A DNA stretch of 64,000 nt, from assembly GCA_910584965.1 (NCBI GenBank), contig CAJUDZ010000019.1, positions 1-64,000 on the forward strand, given 5' to 3'. The translations under genes were made by a program, and so were the position numbers. Each line of letters opens with the position of its first letter. Positions within the stretch are counted from its first letter, which is position 1. Below are positions 1 to 9,395 of the stretch, piece by piece. Below the pieces are notes generated by a model that saw nothing but the letters and a program-made list of their open reading frames with translations, ran no database searches and was not told the origin of the DNA. The stretch is from an uncultured Lachnospiraceae bacterium (GTDB lineage Bacteria; Bacillota; Clostridia; Lachnospirales; Lachnospiraceae).

Positions 1-664
1 CTATCATACAGGTTTGCTCCAGTTTTGTATAGGTACGCACTATCTACCGTTTACATTTCTTTCCTCATTTCCTGTCAACATGTTTTCATAAACACGAAAA
101 GGACAGCCCAGACCGACTCCCTACGGTCTATGACTGCCCTTACGCTGTTTAATATAGTTAGCGTTGAGTGCCGCTTGCACTCTGTCTTAACAAAAATCCC
201 TTAGAAAGTTTTCTGCAAATAATCGGGAAGAATTACAGAAATATATGTGGGATTATGTATTCAGTTATTAATTGTCAGATTTGTAATATGTACGGTCACA
301 TAGTTACATAGTTTTCTTTTTCCATCCTCTTATTATCATAAATGGTAAAGGTGCAAAATTCCTTCCTATTTCCAAAATATTTTTCAGAACTTTTTCAATC
401 CATATTGGAGGTAATGTCCGTATTGGTTTTGAAATGGTTTGCCTATGCAAACTAAACTCGTTTGCACTCCATTTGGGGAATGGCAAACACTGCCCATAAA
501 CGTCCGCGGGCTGAAATAGCAAGCACTGCCTATGTCATGACACAGGCTCATTTTCCTGTCGGAATCTATTGAAAAATATGCTTGTCTTTGCCTACTAAGG
601 GACATATTCCCCTAACCCCTTTTTGAAATAATTTATGTTTTTTTATGCAGCCCAAATAGCCAAT
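1..664. other. Left-edge stretch without a supported gene
   Basis: About 660 bases at the window edge hold no ORF with a good start, ribosome binding site and family resemblance. Short ORFs occur in both directions near 304-605, but none has a recognisable motif. The only clear structure is a stem-loop near 98-141. The stretch is AT-rich like the restriction genes next to it, so it may be the outer edge of an acquired island, but no attachment site, recombinase or inverted end was seen. Confidence 0.6.
98..141 (-). terminator. Stem-loop with T-rich tail, likely minus-strand terminator
   Basis: On the minus strand GGGCAG...AGACCG pairs with CGGTCT...CTGTCC (one G-U wobble) around a short loop and is followed by TTTTCGTGTTT. 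It lies about 520 bases beyond the YgjP-type gene, so it could end the restriction operon transcript or belong to something left of the window. Confidence 0.55.
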
Positions 665-1372
665 TCACTCCTCCATATAGTCCAACATTTGTTGATTCAG
701 TGTTTCCTTCACAGCACGCCAATTTGGAAAAAAAAGATCCATATATTGCTTAAATTGATCGTTGTGGTTACGCTCTAATAAATGAACCAGTTCATGAGTG
801 ATAACATAAGCTAAACATTCCGGTGTTTTCTTTGCCAACTGTAGATTCAACCACATTCTCCGTTTTTCTATATTGCAAGTCCCCCATTTTGTTCTCATAT
901 TCTTGACCTGCCATTCGGTACAGCTTATACCAACAATATGCTCACATTTTTCTAAAACTCCCGGAATTTCTTGCTTTAATTGTTCTCGATACCATTCATT
1001 TAAAACATTTTCCCTTTGAGCTGGTGTACTTTCTTTACGAACTTGCAGTATTAACTTTCCACCCAAAATCTTTACTTCATTGCGAATGTTTGAATACTGC
1101 ACATCTAGTCGATAACGCTTTCCCCAAACATAATAACTTTCTCCCGTTACATACTGCCTTTTTGTTTGACGAGCCTGATTTTCAAAATTCTTCTTTTGCT
1201 TTTTTATCCAAGAAATTCTGGAAACCACAAACATACGAATCATTTCCTCATTAGAATCATATGGTGCTGTAATCTGTACTGCACCGTCTGGCGGCAGAAC
1301 TCGAATATACATATTTTTAATATTCTTCTTTATAATTGCAATCTCAATATTACCAATTATTAATTTGCTCAC
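665..1372 (-). CDS. YgjP/DUF45-type zinc metallopeptidase, last gene of the R-M operon
   Basis: A 235-residue protein of the YgjP (DUF45, M48-like) metallopeptidase family. The C-terminal half carries the family marks: KWGTC near residues 162-166, HELVH at 193-197 (two zinc-binding His and the catalytic Glu) and a third His in RNHND at 203. No signal peptide or membrane segment, so it should act in the cytoplasm. It begins with GTG directly after the TAA of hsdR, so the two genes are very probably translationally coupled. YgjP-like genes are often seen near type I restriction genes, and their substrate there is not established. A role in controlling HsdR level is only an inference from the coupling. 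Confidence 0.85.
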   Translation of the reverse strand: MSKLIIGNIEIAIIKKNIKNMYIRVLPPDGAVQITAPYDSNEEMIRMFVVSRISWIKKQKKNFENQARQTKRQYVTGESYYVWGKRYRLDVQYSNIRNEVKILGGKLILQVRKESTPAQRENVLNEWYREQLKQEIPGVLEKCEHIVGISCTEWQVKNMRTKWGTCNIEKRRMWLNLQLAKKTPECLAYVITHELVHLLERNHNDQFKQYMDLFFPNWRAVKETLNQQMLDYMEE

Positions 1373-4300
1373 TTAATATTCACTTTGCTCCTTTATTAAC
1401 GCCAACAACTCTGTAGCCTTCTGGTCATCTTTCACAATCGCACGAATGGCGCGCCAGATTTTTCGTTCTTTTATTTTGCTCCCTCGGAAATTATCTTGTT
1501 TGCTGAACATAACCGCCTCATGCAACTGATTTGCCACGTTTACATCTCCATCAAGATAATCATAAAATGCCCGTTTGGCGGCACTTTCCCTAATGTCTGC
1601 CGGATATTCCGTGCCGCTTTCTGGTTTATGCACTTTCTTTGCCAGTTCTACAATTTGACGCAGATACTCCTCGTAATTAATCACATCATTTTTGCGTTTC
1701 ACAATTAGTTCACGCAAAAGTTCCGACATTTTCTCATAGTATTTTGGATTGCTCCGCGTCTTCTCGACAATTTCTTTTCCAACATTATTTTCTATCGTTT
1801 CAGCAACTGCTTCCTGCTCCTTCGGAGTAGAAGCAGGCATATCCTTAAGTGCCGCAATGCCATTATCTACCAATAATTCCACCAGTGTTGCGCCCCCAAA
1901 AGAAGTCAGCACACGGCTAGGGTCCGCAGACAAATACGTATCAATTAGATGACGCATATCCGGATCATATTTTTTTAAATCCACATAGTCACCACTGGCA
2001 AGTCGAACATCATCGCGTACTTTAATATAATAAGTAACTTCCCGCTCAATCGCCTTGATCTGGTCAACAGTATAGCGGTATTTTTCTTGTAATTCTCCGG
2101 ATACTTCACCGAATGCTCGAAGCGCAGCTGCAGACAAATTGTACAACTGCTCCCGTTTAGGCATATTTCCTTCAAGTTCGTCCAGATCAAAGGCTTCCGT
2201 GTTTGTACCGCAAAAATAATGATAGTAATCCACCATGTCTTTGGGTGGAGTCACAGGTTCACACAGAGCGCGCAAGGTCTCCAACGAATCTTCAAGTTGT
2301 TCCCTAGCTTTATCCAAACGATCTGTAAGCAAACCGGAAACATCCTCTTTGTCATAACAATCAAATGCCTCAGAGGTGTAGTCAGCCACTGCCATCTCCA
2401 GTGAACGAAACAAATCCTTATAATCAATAATGTACCCGAATTCCTTATCCTCACCATCTAAGCGGTTAACACGACAGATGGCCTGAAACAGACCATGATC
2501 CCGCATGGATTTATCAATATACAAATATGTAGCGTGGGGAGCATCAAAACCTGTAAGCAGCTTGTCCACCACAATCAAAAGTTTCATCTGTTCAGGCTGC
2601 TTGATAAATTTCTCCTTGACTTCTTTTTCAAATGCCTTTGGTTCCTTTCCATTCAGCATCTTCATATAAATTTCATATTGCTCTACAATTTCCGTTTCTC
2701 CATCATCGCCCACGGTTTCCGTGCGAATATCACCTGCTGCCGGTTCATAAGAGGTAACAATAGCACACTTGCCCTTTAATTCAGTTTCTTGGAATAACTC
2801 ATAGAACTTGCAAGCCTGAAAAATACTGCCAGCAACTAGCATAGCGTTGCCTCGCCCATCGTGCAATCGCGGTTTTGTTTCCATGTCAAATACAATGTCA
2901 GCAACAATTTGCCCTAAGCGCGCCTTAGAGCTGAACATCTTTTGCAGATTCCCCCAGCGCTGTTTTAACTTGGCTTTGGCTACACTGGTCAAACCTCTGG
3001 TCTTAGCTTCAAACCATGCATCAATTTTTTCCTGCTGAACAACATTCTGCTCTACCTCGCGGGCTTCGTAGCGCAAATCCAGAACCACCTTATCCCGTAC
3101 AGCTTCGTCAAATTTATACCGATGGATATAGGGACCGAAAATCTCCAAACTGGTTTCTTTATCCTTTTTCATCAACGGAGTACCGGTAAATCCAATGAAA
3201 ACAGCTTTTGGCAAAATCGTCTCCATTGCCTTGTGAAGCTTGCCGGATTGAGTTCGATGACATTCGTCAACAAACACATAGAAATCTCCTTTAGGAGAAA
3301 AATTTTCCGGTAGTGAACGTTTCAATTCCTCAATAAAACCTGTATAATCAACCTCGCCGCTTTTGTTGCAATTCTTCTTGCCAAACTTATGAATCAGCGA
3401 ACACATTATGACCGGCGAGGTATCATTAATCTTCTGAATCAACTCACTGCCTCGGCGAATACGAACGATTTTCTCATTTACACCCGCAAAGACCTGCTCA
3501 ATCTGAATATCAAGTTCATCCCTATCCGTAATAATTAAAATTCGACTATCGGGAATATTTTCCTTGATCCACTTGCTGAGCCACACCATGGTAAGCGATT
3601 TCCCAGACCCTTGAGTATGCCAGATAATACCGCCCTCATTCCTACGCACGAAACCACGCGCCGCCATATTTCCAAAGAATTGATTGGGACGGCAGGTCTT
3701 TTTCATACCGCTGTCAAACACAATAAAATTATGCAGCAATTCTACAAATCTCTCTTTTCGGCACAGAGAAATCAAATTCTTATCCAAACGCAACGGATAT
3801 TTCTCGATTTGTGCGCGTACTGCTACTGAGACTTCATCTTGGGCATCAGAATCTTCTTTCCAAGAAAGATAATATTTTTCCGATGTACCTATGGTGCCAT
3901 ATCGGATTCCTTCAGAATCGTTACCTGCCAACACCAACCCAATGGTCGCAAAAAACTGCATAATCATATCCGAGCGCTGGTTGGTTAGGTTTTGACGAAT
4001 ACCTTCCGATATAGAAATTGTACTGCGTTTTAGCTCAATCACTGCAAACGCAATACCATTAATAAACAATACCAAATCAGGACGCTTATGTTTTATAGTT
4101 ACTTCCTCGGCAATATAAAAATCATTTTCCAACGGATGCTCCCAATCCACAAACCGCACAGTGAGTTTATGCAGTCCGACCGACTCACTGACCTTGACCC
4201 CATAACGCAGCTTTTTATATGTTTGTTCATTCAGATCATATAGATTTACCGACTGATTTCCAGCTGCATCCTGTAATTCTTTCAGGGCACGACTGATGAG

Positions 4301-4465
4301 CAACGGCGAATATTCCCTTCGCGTTAGAAATTTTGTCAACAAATCTGTTTCAATATTGGAGTTTACACGGTCAGTAAAATCGCCCAGATAAGTATACCCC
4401 AATTCTTGGACAAATAGTTTAATAACACGATTTTGCGTAGATTTTTCCCGTTGGCCAACGCTCAT
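1373..4465 (-). CDS. hsdR: Type I restriction endonuclease R subunit
   Basis: A 1030-residue HsdR, the motor and nuclease subunit that translocates and cuts unmodified DNA together with HsdM and HsdS. The N-terminal nuclease domain shows a PD-(D/E)xK pattern: PD at 129-130 and ELK at 144-146. The superfamily 2 helicase core shows Walker A HTQGSGKS at 283-290, the DECH box at 400-403 and GFTGTP at 425-430. The C-terminal helical region follows. Length is normal for HsdR and the frame is uninterrupted. The start is chosen at 4465 because GGGAGG sits a few bases upstream; hsdS ends 21 bases before it, so it is the third enzyme gene of the operon. Confidence 0.97.
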   Translation of the reverse strand: MSVGQREKSTQNRVIKLFVQELGYTYLGDFTDRVNSNIETDLLTKFLTRREYSPLLISRALKELQDAAGNQSVNLYDLNEQTYKKLRYGVKVSESVGLHKLTVRFVDWEHPLENDFYIAEEVTIKHKRPDLVLFINGIAFAVIELKRSTISISEGIRQNLTNQRSDMIMQFFATIGLVLAGNDSEGIRYGTIGTSEKYYLSWKEDSDAQDEVSVAVRAQIEKYPLRLDKNLISLCRKERFVELLHNFIVFDSGMKKTCRPNQFFGNMAARGFVRRNEGGIIWHTQGSGKSLTMVWLSKWIKENIPDSRILIITDRDELDIQIEQVFAGVNEKIVRIRRGSELIQKINDTSPVIMCSLIHKFGKKNCNKSGEVDYTGFIEELKRSLPENFSPKGDFYVFVDECHRTQSGKLHKAMETILPKAVFIGFTGTPLMKKDKETSLEIFGPYIHRYKFDEAVRDKVVLDLRYEAREVEQNVVQQEKIDAWFEAKTRGLTSVAKAKLKQRWGNLQKMFSSKARLGQIVADIVFDMETKPRLHDGRGNAMLVAGSIFQACKFYELFQETELKGKCAIVTSYEPAAGDIRTETVGDDGETEIVEQYEIYMKMLNGKEPKAFEKEVKEKFIKQPEQMKLLIVVDKLLTGFDAPHATYLYIDKSMRDHGLFQAICRVNRLDGEDKEFGYIIDYKDLFRSLEMAVADYTSEAFDCYDKEDVSGLLTDRLDKAREQLEDSLETLRALCEPVTPPKDMVDYYHYFCGTNTEAFDLDELEGNMPKREQLYNLSAAALRAFGEVSGELQEKYRYTVDQIKAIEREVTYYIKVRDDVRLASGDYVDLKKYDPDMRHLIDTYLSADPSRVLTSFGGATLVELLVDNGIAALKDMPASTPKEQEAVAETIENNVGKEIVEKTRSNPKYYEKMSELLRELIVKRKNDVINYEEYLRQIVELAKKVHKPESGTEYPADIRESAAKRAFYDYLDGDVNVANQLHEAVMFSKQDNFRGSKIKERKIWRAIRAIVKDDQKATELLALIKEQSEY

Positions 4466-4486
4466 TTTCCAGCCTCCCTACAACAA

Positions 4487-6355
4487 TTATTTCTCAAAAA
4501 TCTCCTGACACCGTTTGATTGCCCGCTGAATATCTGCATCTTTGAAATATGTCTTTTTCAATTTGTCCTGCCATTCCTTACTAGAGCGAATCAAATTCTT
4601 AATAGATGTTACCGAAACCTCTTTGCCAACCATATATAAATCACACATTGCCATATCCACTGTTGCCAAAAGTTCCAATTCATTGACACCCGTGTACTGA
4701 AACTGTGATACCAGCCAATCAATGTCGACTTGCTTTTTCCAGTCCTGCAAATAAGTCAATGCTTGCTGCATCTTCGCACCCTTCTCAAAGCTGCTACCTT
4801 TATCGCTCCTTTTAACTTGGATATACTGATTTTTCTGAGCGATTGGTTCGCCTCCTTTGTAACGAACCTCATCGGCATAGGGACCTGCAGCTTTTTTATG
4901 GAAGGCGGAAGTATCAGCCTGTTCTTTGCGACGAACCAAGTAGAGCAATTTCTGAACTTTCTTACGCCCTAATGGATATTTTTCGGAATAGAAGGCATCC
5001 ACAATTCCTGCAATCATAACTGCATCATCAAAATGCTGATTATGCGCCGGTTTGAGTTGTTTTTCCTGAACGGCTTGTGTTTTCGGTTTTTCTTTGCTGT
5101 CTGGATCCACCAGCCGAATCCGCCCGGTAAGCAACTCCTGCATCATGCCCTGCTTGATCTGCTGGTACTTAACAAGTTTCTTTTCCAGTTGTTCAATTTC
5201 ACTGTCCATATCTGAGAGCACTTGTGCTATCGTTTCCCTTTCTTTAAGTTTCGGGTATGGCATAGTAAAATCACGAATATCTTCAACTGTCACTGTAGCT
5301 TGAGCCCCGCCTTTTGTAACATTGCGTATTTGTTGTTGTCCAGATTCAGATAAAAAATAATAATAAGCATAGATAGCATCTATATCATGATAAAATTTTG
5401 CAACTCCAATAGCTCCACCACAAAATGCGACTCTATCTTCAGGAAACAAGCCAATATTTCCTACACTTGCACCTACAATAGAGAAAAGCAAACAAACCTT
5501 ATCTAACACTATTTTTTCAAATTCCTTAGCAATATTAACAGGAATATAGTAATCCGTGTTGAATTCAAACTTTCTTCCCTCAAAATTCTTTGTCTGAATC
5601 ATTGGATAAGCATTCGATTGCGGCTGTTCAATCAAACTGGGTTTGATTATAGATGTATAGTCAAAACCCGTTTGTTTAGTAACTATACTGCAAAGATCCC
5701 CTACCTTTCTACTTTCCCACCCATCATCAAACCCTAGCAGACGCTTTTTCCCGGTAAGCAATTCCCGCATAGCTCCCTGTTTAATGGCCTTCTTTTTCTC
5801 AATCAGCTTTTGCAGGGAAGAAATTAGGCTGTCCACATCCGAAAGCACCTCAGCAATAGCGGTCTGTTCATGAAAAGAAGGATACAAAATTTCCAAACCA
5901 AGTAATTGCTCTTTACTGATATTTTTCATGCTATTACTCGTTCCAGTAGCACAATTCTGTATTAACGAACGATATTTTTTTGAACTAAGAAGATAATTCA
6001 ACCACTTGACACTTACATCAACATCTTTCCTAAAATTAGTCTGCCAAATTCGATCTGGTAAATAAATTCGAGGATTGTCATACGCCACATAGGCACATTC
6101 TCCAACCAGTTCTGGCGTATTCATACGGCTAATCAAAATAGTCTCTTGTCGCAAACTACATTTTAATCGTGCTATTTCTTGGGGAAGTACAGGCTTTTTC
6201 TCAGAAAGATTCAGTTTCCCTTTTGAAATTGCAGATGTTTTTATTATGAAAAGATTAGTTAAAACATCTTGTTCGCCAGAATTCACACTCACTCCTGCTA
6301 CGAGTGAATCAATTACATCTCTCAAATAGCCTCGTATCCATTGGTTTTTCATCAA
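4487..6355 (-). CDS. hsdS: Type I restriction specificity subunit with extra C-terminal domain
   Basis: A 622-residue HsdS, the DNA-recognition subunit. Residues about 1-160 and 209-368 are two target-recognition domains. Each is followed by a conserved spacer of very similar sequence (about 161-208 and 369-412, sharing IA-VLSD-DS and IKQG-M-ELLTG). This is the usual two-half-site plan. Normal HsdS proteins are about 400-450 residues; here about 180 more residues (441-622) follow a charged linker. The extension contains KVQKLLYL and AGPYADEVRYKGG, which recalls Panacea/DUF4065 domains; that match is a judgement by eye. The start overlaps the hsdM stop in ATGA, giving translational coupling. 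No second hsdS or invertase gene is present, so no shuffling system is visible. Confidence 0.93.
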   Translation of the reverse strand: MMKNQWIRGYLRDVIDSLVAGVSVNSGEQDVLTNLFIIKTSAISKGKLNLSEKKPVLPQEIARLKCSLRQETILISRMNTPELVGECAYVAYDNPRIYLPDRIWQTNFRKDVDVSVKWLNYLLSSKKYRSLIQNCATGTSNSMKNISKEQLLGLEILYPSFHEQTAIAEVLSDVDSLISSLQKLIEKKKAIKQGAMRELLTGKKRLLGFDDGWESRKVGDLCSIVTKQTGFDYTSIIKPSLIEQPQSNAYPMIQTKNFEGRKFEFNTDYYIPVNIAKEFEKIVLDKVCLLFSIVGASVGNIGLFPEDRVAFCGGAIGVAKFYHDIDAIYAYYYFLSESGQQQIRNVTKGGAQATVTVEDIRDFTMPYPKLKERETIAQVLSDMDSEIEQLEKKLVKYQQIKQGMMQELLTGRIRLVDPDSKEKPKTQAVQEKQLKPAHNQHFDDAVMIAGIVDAFYSEKYPLGRKKVQKLLYLVRRKEQADTSAFHKKAAGPYADEVRYKGGEPIAQKNQYIQVKRSDKGSSFEKGAKMQQALTYLQDWKKQVDIDWLVSQFQYTGVNELELLATVDMAMCDLYMVGKEVSVTSIKNLIRSSKEWQDKLKKTYFKDADIQRAIKRCQEIFEK

Positions 6356-8799
6356 ACAAACCCCATCCTTTCCAAATGAGATTTGACCTTGGCTTCATAT
6401 TGGTCTACTTCATCCTCACATTCTTTCAAGGTATATTCATACCGCTCTACCAACTGGGTCACACGAGCAGAAAGATGGTGGGAAACTGCCTCATGAATGG
6501 CATCAATTCCACTGTAAATGGCGGCAAACCACTTTTCTTCCACCAACAGATGACAAATCTCCTCCAGTGTCAACTTGGGATACTTCTTCTCTAACTTGGT
6601 ATCAAGATCAGTTTCTGCTTGCTTAATTGCCTTCTTGTAATTGCTCTCAGCATCCAACATCTCCATATACTCCTGCAATGCTGCCAGCTCTTCCTTGGCA
6701 GAGGTATCTTTCTTAATCGTTTTGATGCGGGCATTGATTGTTGCTCTTTTCAAGTCATCCAACTGAGAAAATAGCCCATCCTCGCTCCCATACTCCTCTA
6801 CCAATTCTTCCAACTTGGCAGATACTTCATCCATTTGATTCCGAAGAATGTCCAGTGCCTTGACATCTTCGGCGAAAAAGTGTGCGGCAATCAACGCCTT
6901 GGGGAGAAGCTTACCCTCAAAGCCCTTGATTTTATCGGTTTTAACCTCAATAGATTGTCCATTTTCCTTTTTCTTTTTGGTCACATACTCATACGCAATT
7001 TCCCGCCCAGCCTCATAGCCGTCATAGCAAACAGCATACACATCATCCTGCATGGTCTCTGCCCAATATTCCATCAGCACTTCGTAAACATCATATTTGT
7101 CCAAAAGCGACACCTGCGCAAAATCAGACAAAAGCAACTCAGAAATCTTGCTAATGAGTTCTCTTGGGGAGATTTCCCGATTTAGTCCCATCAAATCCGG
7201 CATGACATCCTCTTTCCACTGAGAATAAGCGTCATCTACCAAATCAGCATGACAAATAAATTCCGGATGGGAAGTAATGATGGAAACAACCTCGTCTTTG
7301 CTCACCGCCGGACGTAAATATCCCTCACGCAAAGATTGAAAAAGGATTCCCTTCAAAGAGGGATATACCGCCCAATAGGCAGACATACTATCCACATCTG
7401 TTTCTGGAATGCCACCGTTCAGATGGGCATTGATATCCTGCAAATCTTCTGGCTCGTTGCTATCAATATAGCGCGGGATATTCAGATTGTACTCATTTGT
7501 AACTTTGATTTCCTCATTAGGTACAAACCGGGCATACTTGGGATTCGATTCATCCATAGCTAGGAAAGCCGTCACAATTTTATGAATGTCCTGCTCCCGC
7601 AGACGATTCTTATTGCCGTCCTTTACATAGCCTTTGCTGGCATCAATCATGAAAATACCAGTGCGCTCTGCGGCATCTTCCTTGTCCAGCACCAGAATAC
7701 AGGCAGGAATCCCCGTGCCATAAAACAAGTTTGCGGGCAGACCAATAATGCCCTTGATATAGCCCCGATCAATAATCTTTTTGCGAATATCTGCTTCGGC
7801 ATTACCACGGAACAACACACCATGAGGCAGAATAATCGCCGCCTTACCGTTAGATTTCAAAGACTTCAGAACATGCAGCAGCCAAGCATAGTCGCCATTT
7901 TTCTCCGGCGGCACGCCCAGCACTGCTTCACTATATCGACCGTACACATCAGGAATGGTAATGCCATCCATCCAAGACTTATCCGAAAACGGCGGATTAA
8001 CCACGATGTAATTGAAAGTTTTCAATAATTCAGGATTGTTTTCGTCTTTGTACTGGGGCGCAGATAAGGTGCTTTTATTACCGACAATGACACCGGCGCC
8101 TTTGTTGTGCAGAACCAGATTCATACGGGCCAAACCGGCGGTAGAATTATCCTTTTCCTGCCCATAGATGGAAATCTCACAGGGTGCCTCATCCGCTGCA
8201 CGAATCAGCAGAGAACCGGAACCACAGGCCGGATCATAAACTGTCATGCTGGGGTCAGTGGCTTTGTCTATACCAATCACTTTTGCCATAATGCGGGACA
8301 CCTCGCCGGGAGTGTAAAACTGCCCCTTACTCTTACCGGAATCCTGTGCAAATTTCCGCATCAAAAATTCATAGGCATCACCCAAAATATCATCGCCACC
8401 GGCACGATTGTTAGTAAAATCCAGCTCTGGTTTCTGAAAAATCTCCACAAGACCAGAGAGTTTGTCTACCGCTTCCTTGTCTGTTCCCAATTCCTCACTA
8501 TTGAAGTCAGCAATGTCAATAATACCCTTTAAATCATTGGCTTCTGCCAGCTTACCAATGATAACATTTATGCCCTCGCCAATGTTTTTCTTGTATTTTA
8601 AGGCAACAATATCATCAAAACTGCCGCCCTCCGGCACTTCAATATCCCAGTTATCACTACTCTTGAATCGGTCGGAAACATATTTCACAAACAATAATGT
8701 TAGAATATAATCTTTATAGCGTGCAGGTTCCACTCCACCACGCAATTTGTCACATGCCGCCCATATCTGACTGTAAATCTCACTTTTCTTAATGGCCAT
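6352..8799 (-). CDS. hsdM: Type I restriction methyltransferase M subunit
   Basis: An 815-residue N6-adenine methyltransferase that protects the host site with HsdS and is needed for restriction by HsdR. The N-terminal HsdM helical domain (MAIKKSEIYSQIWAACDKLR) is followed by the methylase core with the SAM-binding motif DPACGSGS at 189-196 and the catalytic motif NPPF at 268-271. The protein is longer than the usual 500 or so residues. The last 300 residues are rich in Glu, Lys and Leu and look helical or coiled-coil, as in long HsdM subtypes. AGAGGAAC lies upstream of the ATG; the XRE gene ends 14 bases earlier, and hsdS overlaps the end by 4 bases. Confidence 0.96.
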   Translation of the reverse strand: MAIKKSEIYSQIWAACDKLRGGVEPARYKDYILTLLFVKYVSDRFKSSDNWDIEVPEGGSFDDIVALKYKKNIGEGINVIIGKLAEANDLKGIIDIADFNSEELGTDKEAVDKLSGLVEIFQKPELDFTNNRAGGDDILGDAYEFLMRKFAQDSGKSKGQFYTPGEVSRIMAKVIGIDKATDPSMTVYDPACGSGSLLIRAADEAPCEISIYGQEKDNSTAGLARMNLVLHNKGAGVIVGNKSTLSAPQYKDENNPELLKTFNYIVVNPPFSDKSWMDGITIPDVYGRYSEAVLGVPPEKNGDYAWLLHVLKSLKSNGKAAIILPHGVLFRGNAEADIRKKIIDRGYIKGIIGLPANLFYGTGIPACILVLDKEDAAERTGIFMIDASKGYVKDGNKNRLREQDIHKIVTAFLAMDESNPKYARFVPNEEIKVTNEYNLNIPRYIDSNEPEDLQDINAHLNGGIPETDVDSMSAYWAVYPSLKGILFQSLREGYLRPAVSKDEVVSIITSHPEFICHADLVDDAYSQWKEDVMPDLMGLNREISPRELISKISELLLSDFAQVSLLDKYDVYEVLMEYWAETMQDDVYAVCYDGYEAGREIAYEYVTKKKKENGQSIEVKTDKIKGFEGKLLPKALIAAHFFAEDVKALDILRNQMDEVSAKLEELVEEYGSEDGLFSQLDDLKRATINARIKTIKKDTSAKEELAALQEYMEMLDAESNYKKAIKQAETDLDTKLEKKYPKLTLEEICHLLVEEKWFAAIYSGIDAIHEAVSHHLSARVTQLVERYEYTLKECEDEVDQYEAKVKSHLERMGFV

Positions 8800-8813
8800 T
8801 CGTCAAGTTCCTC

Positions 8814-9032
8814 TTAATTCTTTTGCATTTTAAGTTCTTGCAGTAGACATAGCGAAATCTTTTCTCTCTCACATAATTCAATTAATGTGACGATTGCAAG
8901 CTGATTTGGCGTCACATGACCGTTTTCCCAACGGTTTACAGTGGAAAAACTGACATGAAGCTTATTGGCAAATTCTTTTTGCGATACCCCGATTTCTTTT
9001 CGAGCCGCTTTAACTAAATCTCTAATTTCCAT
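8814..9032 (-). CDS. Small XRE-family regulator, first gene of the R-M operon
   Basis: A 72-residue protein that is almost only a Cro/C1-type helix-turn-helix (EIGVSQKEFANKL, then VSFSTVNRWENG). An upstream ATG at 9092 is in frame, but 9032 is preferred because GGAGGGAG lies at the right distance and because the better promoter sits at 9060-9088, which would leave no room for the longer form. It is the promoter-proximal gene ahead of hsdM. By analogy with controller proteins of other R-M systems it probably binds the palindrome in its own promoter and sets operon expression; this is inference. Confidence 0.88.
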   Translation of the reverse strand: MEIRDLVKAARKEIGVSQKEFANKLHVSFSTVNRWENGHVTPNQLAIVTLIELCEREKISLCLLQELKMQKN

Positions 9033-9059
9033 TGCAAAACTCCCTCCATAACCACTAAA

Positions 9060-9088
9060 AGTATAGCATATGCGATATTTCTTGACAA
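9060..9088 (-). promoter_or_regulatory. Sigma-A-type promoter of the XRE-hsdMSR operon
   Basis: Minus strand -35 TTGTCA (9083-9088), a 17-base spacer and -10 TATACT (9060-9065). Transcription would begin near 9053, about 20 bases before the XRE start codon, just before its ribosome binding site. Confidence 0.85.
9062..9077. promoter_or_regulatory. Palindrome in promoter spacer, candidate XRE operator
   Basis: A 16-base near-palindrome with a perfect GCATATGC core and matching flanks (TATA/TATC) lies between and overlapping the -10 and -35 boxes. A repressor bound here would block RNA polymerase, which fits self-control by the XRE protein encoded immediately downstream. Confidence 0.6.
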
Positions 9089-9302
9089 GCAAAAAGCTTT
9101 GGCCAATAGGGTTTTTTATCTCGTTTTAAAGATAATGTTTTGCTTCATAGTCATAAACAACTCTATTCATCATCATTTTTACTGCTACTAAATTTCTTTT
9201 ACAGTGTCTTGATTGTAAAATCTACTCCAGCAAAATGCCGCATCATTAAAGTAGAACCAACATTGTTTTCATCCGATACTTTATTAAATACATTTCTTTA
9301 CG

Positions 9303-9332
9303 AAAAAAGGACTGCTCTTCGCAATCCTTTTT
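9303..9332. terminator. Hairpin terminator beyond the 213-residue gene
   Basis: AAAAAGGA-TGC pairs with GCA-TCCTTTTT (one mismatch) around TCTTC, with T-runs on both strands. It lies about 65 bases after the stop of the gene at 9396-10037 and separates it from the R-M operon promoter. Confidence 0.75.
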
Positions 9333-9395
9333 CATTGCACATGTCTACAAATTTCTTCTGACATTTCTATCATCTTTTCAAAAGCAACTTGATCG

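Noticed and set aside
304..605. Two 72-73-codon ORFs at the left edge
   Set aside because: They overlap each other, lack ribosome binding sites and have no recognisable motifs.
4487..6355. Phase-variable hsdS shuffling system
   Set aside because: The two conserved spacers are similar, but there is only one hsdS, no silent cassette and no recombinase nearby.
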